Origin: Davidsoniella eucalypti
Taxonomy: Eukaryota > Ascomycota > Sordariomycetes > Microascales > Ceratocystidaceae
DNA: 64,000 nucleotides
Assembly: GCA_004009845.1 (NCBI GenBank)
Contig: RMBW01000060.1
Location: forward strand, 1-64,000
Reading direction: 5' to 3'
Below are positions 57,822-64,000 of the stretch, one piece after another. The notes beneath the pieces are model-generated. The model ran no database searches. It worked only from the letters and a program-made list of their open reading frames with translations, and was not told where the DNA came from. How positions within the stretch are numbered: the stretch's first letter is position 1; the number at the start of each line of letters is the position of its first letter. The position numbers and the translations under genes were made by a program.

Positions 57822-58650
57822 AGCCAAGGCTGGTGTTGCTGTTGGTGACACTGTCTGTGGAAAGTACGGTATGTTCGACTTATATCTGCATGTTAATATG
57901 GCATAACTAACAGTGGTTGTATAGAGTATCAAGGAAGTTTCCAGCCTCTTGGCCACCAGAGCCGTGTATTCAGCCTGTTCCGGGACACTGATGACTCTGC
58001 CTACCTTCTAGCCGAGGATATGAGTAACACAACTATTATCTGAGCCTTTATAACGGCCAACTAACTCTTCTCTGCAGCGAGAAACTGCGTCTTCGCATTG
58101 ACAAGTTTACCGACAACTACCTCAATGTCGCTGCGGAAACCTTCACCTTCACAGACCCCATCTAGGCGCCTGCTATGATGAAGGATGGTGACAACTACTC
58201 CATTTTTGGCAGCCACATCACTGATAGGACTACCAATAGCAACGTCTACTCCACGTCGACTAGCCTGAGGAGCCAATGGGCCACCTTCGCCCCCGTCGGT
58301 ACCAATACCTTCGAGTTGAAGACCACCAATATTTTGACCTACATGTGGCTGCCACTGACCGTTAAAGGCACCAACATCACTCTGCCCGAGAACCTCCCCC
58401 GATAGCCGGGCTCGGGACAACAATAATTTTGCAGAGTTCCAGGCCGAGGTTTCCGGCAAGCCGTCCAATGGTGCCTCTAACGTCACGCGCACCGGTTGCA
58501 GTGGTGGCATGGGAGATGGCAACATGGGTGGCCTAAACGATGGTGTGCTGTCCTTCCCCAGCATTCCCTCTAACAACAGTGACTTTGTGGCTCTGCGTTT
58601 CTTCTATTCCAACAACGATATCTCTTCGAGATACGTCATATCCAGTCCAT
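57803..58650 (+). pseudogene. Decayed GH43-type glycosidase (galactan 1,3-beta-galactosidase-like) with CBM remnant
   Basis: Directly at the transporter break, a different frame reads FTNYGEAKAGVAVGDTVCGKY. After an intron (57869-57924) it reads EYQGSFQPLGHQSR, LFRDTDDSAYLLAED, LRLRIDKFTDNYLNV, then APAMMKDGDNYSIFGSHITD and NSNVYSTSTSLRSQWATFAP. This is the order of motifs in fungal GH43 exo-galactanase-like enzymes. A trailing stretch (FAEFQAEVSGK, GCSGGMGDG) resembles a carbohydrate-binding module. Disabling changes: missing N-terminus, a lost splice donor near 58020, an in-frame TAG at 58163-58165 where the family has Glu-Ser-Pro, and further stops after 58400. Clearly a pseudogene. Confidence 0.75.
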
Positions 58651-60327
58651 TTGATGACTTGAGCCTCCAAAAAATAGAGTTGTAACAAGCTGCAGAAGTA
58701 TGGTTTGCAGATATTCATGTTACCGCTAATCAGTGTGTCTACTTTCAAATTGTGACTGGTAATAGCAAAACTTGGTGTGTAGGTAATTTTAGTACACGTG
58801 ATCTTACCGCCAACCAAAGGTCCATTTGTTGGCTGATATTTGCAACTAAAGATCTTGATCCACAATCTTCAAACTCCGTGAGATAGACGCAGCCATCCTG
58901 TGATTCGTTTGTTGTTTCTCTCTATATACTTTGCCATCTTTTCTCGCCACTCTTGTTCGCTCACATACTGCCGCTTTTTTCTATATTTTGTTTCTTACAA
59001 GTCTCTTCTGTCGGTTTTCTTCCCTTTTCTCGTCTTGCTGTCACGTGAGGTCTTTAGAAATTCTACAATGCCTTGATCTGGTCTGGAGTTGCTGGTTCTT
59101 GACTGAATATCCAACATACAGCACTTCTCTTTTTGTAGCATATTGAGGCCACTGGCTTCCATATGCTTAATTGACATAGTATGTAGTATTTAGCCTGAAT
59201 TTATGAGATGATATAAATGAACATTTCCTGCCTAGAGCTAGTTTGCTGTTGTGAAATGGCTTTGTGCTGTACTATATATGTTCAATCAATGGCTAAGTCT
59301 AGACATCATGCTTCGAAGAGCCTGCTTCAAACACTGAAGACACCATTGGCTGGCTTAAGATGTAGAAAGAGACAGTGTGAGCCCATCACACCGTCATTCT
59401 TTTCAACTATCTTTGGTAATAATCTACTAGATGTTGATATTTATATCTTCATTCATAAGATGATGCGTGAAATTACACCTAAACCCTCCATGAATGATTA
59501 AATGATAATGCTGTCCTGTAGTGCCAGTATGAGATGTGATAGATGTGAGGTGATGGGCATATTATAAAGACTTTAATGGTAATAGGAGAGAAAGAAAAGA
59601 TGTTACGTGAGAGATGCTAAAAGTTGGAAGAAAACTGCATGCGATATTGTAGTGATACGAAAAAAGAAGATTCAGGGAAAGCCTCTCCATTAAAGTAGTC
59701 TTTCAACCTGAATCTTGTCGCTAGGAACAACAAATGTGCCGTGTAAGTGTAAATGAAGTTTGTGAAATTTTGCTTGAAGATGGAACGTTGTTTGGAAAGG
59801 AGTTGAATTTTTAGTACCAGGGACATCTGATCGGAATTAGAAGCGAAAGAAAAAAAGGCCCAGCATAAGGAAAAGAAAAAACAGGGGGGTATGTGGAGAT
59901 GAAATAGAAATCAAAACGAAAACGAAAAAAAAAGAACCAGCAAGATGATGTGACAAAAGCAAAACGTGGGGGACATGATGGAGTGAAGTTAAAAAAGGCG
60001 AGTAAGAAGATAAGGCAATGTGTGAGTGAGAGTAATAGGACAGTAGATGCCAGGGAGAAAGAAGAGAAGAAAAAAGGAATCCGTGAAAGTAAAACAAGAT
60101 GTAAGAAGACAAGATACAAGGCATCACCGAATCAGGTACCGGCATCACGGAATAGAAAAGAGAGAAAAAGGACTCCTAAAAACAAGAAAGAAAAAAAAAC
60201 CGAAGAAGCCCATATAAACACCGGGAGAAAGTCGCCACGATCTTTCAAAAGAAAGAAAAAAAAACAGATCCAGAAACACAAAAGAGAGATAGGAGGAAAG
60301 TAAAGGCATGATATATCACTCCGCACA
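58651..60327. other. 1.7 kb intergenic with a purine-rich tract at 59.83-60.30 kb
   Basis: No supported gene. 59840-60300 is A/G-rich on the plus strand (many AAAGAAA and GAAAAAG runs), giving a spurious Lys-rich frame. A TCACGTGA site lies at 59041-59048. The inverted-repeat arm starts at 60328. Confidence 0.5.
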
Positions 60328-61967
60328 ATGGAATCATCATTATGAGCCCTTCAAGTTTTGTAAAAACTGCTTATTTTGCAAGGCGACATCTCCCTATTAT
60401 CAAAGTCATATAAGCTAACTGTTCTACGTGAGTATGAAGGCTTTGGCAAGATGAAGAATTTTGGTCCATTTTTGAAGTGGTTTATCATGCCCTCAAGGAC
60501 TAAAATCTAGTCCCAAAGAAAAGCTTGTAATTTTGCACAGCAAGTGAGGTTTCCAGTGAAGCTGCTCAATAATTTACAAGTTGCTTCTTAGCACCATTTC
60601 AGAGCATCATGCACTCAACAGACTTTGCCATCTAGACCATGTAACTACTCATGTAATAAGTTCACATTTGCCTATGACAGTCAGAATGTTGTGGGCCTTT
60701 CTACATTCCCAGCACAACCAGCACAATTATCCCACAAAGTAATTTGACTCTTGATGCATTATGCTTCTAAAAGTTAAGTTGGTCTTTTAACAAGCTTAGG
60801 GGTGATTCATAATGGGCAGTCGTTATAGCTACTAGCTATTTTGTATGATGGAATCTTAGCCACCTACTTCAAAATTCGGACGGGCTTTAAGCGAGCAAGA
60901 CTTTGAGCAGTTTGGCATGAAAATGGTTGTGACTTAGTGATTCTCGGTTTGTTTGTACCATTTAATTCCATCTAATTTGTCTTGATATAGCACGTGTCAC
61001 ATGACCATAAAGGCATTTCTCAAACCCGCCTAACACCATGGTGGCTGCCTAACCTTGTCACCCAAGGACAATAATAACAACAACAATCAACCACACCTTT
61101 CACTTCTGATTCCTTGATCTTCATTTCTCTCTATCTATCATTCCACAACACTTCTACAACTACATATCATCTATTCTTCCCTTTCTCTACTCACAAATCG
61201 ATTTGCCAATCATGGGTAATGAAATTGATGAAGTGGAAGCATCATCGGCCCCTGAGTCCGAAGCAATGCCGAGCCAAAGTAATCTAGACAGGGCTATTGC
61301 GGAAGCTCTCCAAAGACAAAAGCAACAGCACGACGAAGAACTCGTCAAAGCAGTCAAAGCAGTCAAAGCAGCCGAAGCACGCGCTGAAGAACTCGTCAAA
61401 GCAGTCAAAGCAGCCGAAGCCCGCACCGAGAAAGAACGACTCGAGAATGAAGAAAACGCCAAAAAACTTGCACAAGCCCAAGCACGCGCTGAAGAAGAAC
61501 GACTCGAGAATGAAGAAAACGCCAAAAAACTTGCACAAGCCCAAGCACGCGCTGAAGAAGAACGACTCGAGAATGAAGAAAACGCCAAAAAACTTGCACA
61601 AGTCCAAGCACGCGCTGAAGAAGAACGACTCGAGAATGAAGAAAACGCCAAAAAACTTGCACAAGCCCAAGCACGCGCTGAAGAAGAACGACAGGAAAAA
61701 GAAGCTGCTCAAAATTTCATTGTGCTTTCTGACTTCCCAACACTTCTTTACAACACTTTTTCACTCAACTACCAAGCATTGACACTGGAGCCCAATACAA
61801 ACCTCCATTCAACTGGCGGGCCTACTTTGGTTCATAACCGGCTATATCCACGTCTCTTGAAATCTTGGACCAATTTTGAGAGCATTCATGAACAAAAGTT
61901 CACTCAGTTCTCTACTTTCTTCGGCAAACAAAAACTTTTCAGAAGCATTTCTTTTGTTGCAGCTAAC
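60328..61967. repeat. Right arm of the long inverted repeat (partner 1-1349)
   Basis: Matches the window start in reverse complement, from ATGG at 60328 to the AGCTAAC ending at 61967, where the window edge cuts the partner. It covers 875 bp of upstream DNA and the first 255 codons of the Spok-like gene. It holds about 220 bp (60607-60830) and three 63-bp units missing from the left arm. Confidence 0.9.
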
Positions 61968-63871
61968 CAGGAAACTTCGGCTAAGAAACTGTCAAGTGAG
62001 AACGAAGTTGTCTCTTTTTCCTATTTGGCTATCGAGCTTCATGTGAAAAATGTCATCAATATCTTTTTACAACACAGAAAAGATGGCACGAAAACAGCAT
62101 ATGATGGTATCAAAAACGTGGATTTCAGTACTAGTTCACGGTATCATTCAGCTGCCCGATTGGCAACCGGATCTTTGGCCCAGCCTAGTCGACCAACAAG
62201 GATACGGGTAGCTCATTGTTCCGTAACTGACGGCCCTGCGAATATTGGCGTATCAGATTCTGATCTCTCGGATACCCACACCCTGCCAGATGCTAGCCCA
62301 TCAGATGCAACAGGCAATGTTGTGCCTCCTCCCACGCGTCCTGTACCCCACGGAAGGTCCAGCAAAAAGCGACCTAGATCACATACTTCTACAAATGATA
62401 GTCCTGCAGCCAAGCTATCATTGCAAAGCCGACGCTTCGATGCTGATTGTACTCTGGTAGGATATAAGAATCCTGAAGGTCCTGAAGATCCGGAGAGGAA
62501 CCTGTTTATTGTGGAATACAAGGCTGCCCATAAGATCCCCCTGCATTTCTCCGGAGGGCTCTTGTATATCTATCTAATGCCAAGCCATCTGTCTTCTATG
62601 ACTTTGTTGCGGGAAAAAAGATCAACCCCACCAACAAGGAAACTGAGGAGGGCACATTCAACAGGTTCTGTCAGTTTACTGCCTATGCTATCACCCAAAT
62701 CTTTCACTATCTGATAAACTCTGGGCTTCAGTATGGATATATCACAACTGGTGAATGCTTTGTCTTTCTCCATGTAGATAAAGATGATCCCAGTATATTA
62801 TCCTACTATCTTTCTATTCCTCGAGAGTCTATATCTAGCATACCACTCCGTACAGTGCAAGATGGTCCTCAAGATCCCAAGGTCATTGAAGAAGAGATCG
62901 ATTCTATCAAGCAGACGCCAGTTGCCCATATCTTGACAATATCACTTTTGTCCCTCGAACAGCCAATGGATAGCCAACAAGCACAGGCCGAACGGAAATC
63001 CAGACTTGTCTACCTGCCTGGCCGCTATGGAGATCAATCTCAGAGTGATATCCCCGACAACAGCACTAGTAGTAGTACCAACAACAATCCTGGCTCAGCA
63101 ACATCAGATCATCAAACTACTGGAACTAGCGGCTCTCTACCTATACGACATCCACAAAATAGATACTGCACACAGCAATGCCTATATAGCCTTGTGCATC
63201 GCCAGAGTCTCGATGAACATTGTCCTAATGTTTCACTTCACAGAAAGGCAAACGCAGATACTGCCTCGAATAAACATGCTATTGGGGTCGCTCAACTCCT
63301 AAAGATTATCAAGACTCAGATGGACACTAATCTCGACAATGACCTTGATGTGTTGAAACGGCATGGTGCTATTGGAAATCTAGTCAAGGCCACTGCACAT
63401 CCATTTGGATACACTCTGGTTGGCAAAGCAATTGAAGCAGAGTCTCTTGGGTTGCTTCAGAATGAAATTGATGTCTACTCTAGACTGAAGTATCTCCAGG
63501 GAAAGTCTATTCCAGTCTGTCTTGGGAAGATTGATATCAAACAGAGCCTGTTGATTCAGCTTCACGATTGTAGACATGTTCTCTTGATGGCTTATGCTGG
63601 AGAACCTGTGAAAAGACTGGATGAACACTACGAATATCTGAAGCCTATTGCCCAGCAAATCAGGTACTATGGGGTTGAACATGGAGATCTGGAGGCTAGG
63701 AATGTTCTCTTTGATTCCCAAACAAAGAAACTCATGGTTATTGATTTCGACAGGGCTAAGATTCAGGAACGGCCTCCGTCAAGAAAGAGAGAATTTGACC
63801 ATGCCAGTGTAGTTTTCGAGCGAAAGACTAAGAGGTATTCTCCTATGCAAACTCAAATGACTGTAGAGTGA
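61203..63871 (+). pseudogene. Spok-like killer gene with one frame break
   Basis: The first frame runs 61203-62714; the continuation is in another frame ending at 63871. The change fits a one-base loss in the C run at 62537-62541, soon after the nuclease motif. Parts in order: coiled coil (about residues 27-172) with four 21-residue repeats; PD-(D/E)XK core with Asp413/415 and VEYKAAHK (Glu438-Tyr439-Lys440); Cys-x3-Cys-x13-Cys-x5-His near 63167-63240; and a kinase-like end with HGD at 63680-63688 and DFD at 63743-63751. Unlike the copy at 46.5 kb, the kinase Asp is kept. The family resembles Podospora Spok meiotic drivers. As written it would make only the coiled-coil and nuclease parts plus an unrelated tail. 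A homopolymer sequencing error or an unrecognised intron are alternatives to true decay. Confidence 0.75.
61425..61676 (+). repeat. 63-bp coding minisatellite, four copies (coiled-coil repeat)
   Basis: Units 61425-61487, 61488-61550, 61551-61613 and 61614-61676 each encode 21 residues beginning T/AEKER or AEEER and ending AQAQAR. DNA identity is almost complete (one Ala-to-Val change in copy 3), so expansion is recent. The left-arm copy has one unit. Repeats of 21 residues (three heptads) keep the coiled-coil register. Confidence 0.95.
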
Positions 63872-64000
63872 TGAAGGGCCTGTTTTTTGAGGTTTTTGAT
63901 TTTTTTGGGGGGTTTTCATAGACACTTTAATAGCATCATAATAAGGTTGTCAACTATTAATATTTCCACATGTGATAGAATACTCCCTTTTACCCAGTGA

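Noticed and set aside
59950..60303. Lys-rich 117-codon frame
   Set aside because: Direct reading of a purine tract (AAA/GAA codons), not a protein signature.
61187..61651. 154-codon antisense frame over the Spok-like coiled coil
   Set aside because: A shadow produced by the repeated Glu/Lys/Ala codons; Ser/Phe-rich antisense reading of the 63-bp repeats.
1..64000. Starship giant transposon carrying the Spok-like genes
   Set aside because: Podospora Spok genes ride on such an element, but no DUF3435 tyrosine-recombinase captain gene or element boundary is visible; the interval holds conserved housekeeping genes.

Overview
The window looks like nuclear DNA of a filamentous ascomycete (Pezizomycotina). 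Genes are split by short introns (about 50-90 bp) with GT..AG borders and CTAAC-type branch points. The gene set (ERG25, NCA2, AIM41, a SEC4/Rab8 GTPase, GNA1, a LaeA-like methyltransferase, an SSU1 sulfite pump) is typical of that group, and intergenic DNA is rich in pyrimidine runs. No bacterial operons, CRISPR arrays or rRNA genes were seen.

Layout. 1-3.3 kb: one arm of a long inverted repeat carrying the N-terminal part of a killer-type gene, a LINE reverse-transcriptase scrap, a degenerate tandem repeat and a tRNA-Lys relic split by an insert. 5.5-8.2 kb: two convergent genes of unknown function, one a single-pass membrane protein. 8.2-18.6 kb: about 10 kb with no gene I can support. 18.6-24.2 kb: UMTA/LaeA-like methyltransferase (nine exons), AIM41, and the sulfite efflux pump SSU1. 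28.6-29.5 kb: cysteine dioxygenase, divergent from SSU1 across a 4.4 kb gap. 31.3-41.1 kb: a SNF2/RING helicase, a 770-aa probable mitochondrial PPR-like protein, a pterin-4a-carbinolamine dehydratase and ERG25. 41-45 kb: AT-rich gene-free DNA with a small terminal-inverted-repeat element. 45.1-55.3 kb: GNA1, an intact Spok-like gene, NCA2 and SEC4. 57.0-58.65 kb: a decayed chimera of half a sugar transporter and a GH43 glycosidase. 60.3-64 kb: the second inverted-repeat arm and a longer, frame-broken copy of the Spok-like gene seen at the left edge.

The most notable content is three members of a family built from an N-terminal coiled coil, a PD-(D/E)XK nuclease-like segment with an E-Y-K motif, a Cys-rich C-x3-C-x13-C-x5-H motif and a C-terminal kinase-like domain. 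This is the domain order described for the Spok spore-killer (meiotic drive) proteins of Podospora. Two copies lie in opposite orientation about 60 kb apart inside a long inverted repeat. Both have frame breaks at homopolymers, and they differ in coiled-coil repeat number (one versus four 63-bp units). The third copy (46.5-48.7 kb) is open throughout but has lost the catalytic aspartate of its kinase-like domain. Their function here is inference from architecture.

A second functional theme is sulfur: cysteine dioxygenase makes cysteine sulfinate, which gives sulfite, and SSU1 exports sulfite. The two genes are neighbours in divergent orientation. Most other genes are housekeeping genes with no obvious joint function. 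Exon borders were assigned by eye from splice consensus, frame continuity and family similarity; no search or transcript data were available.
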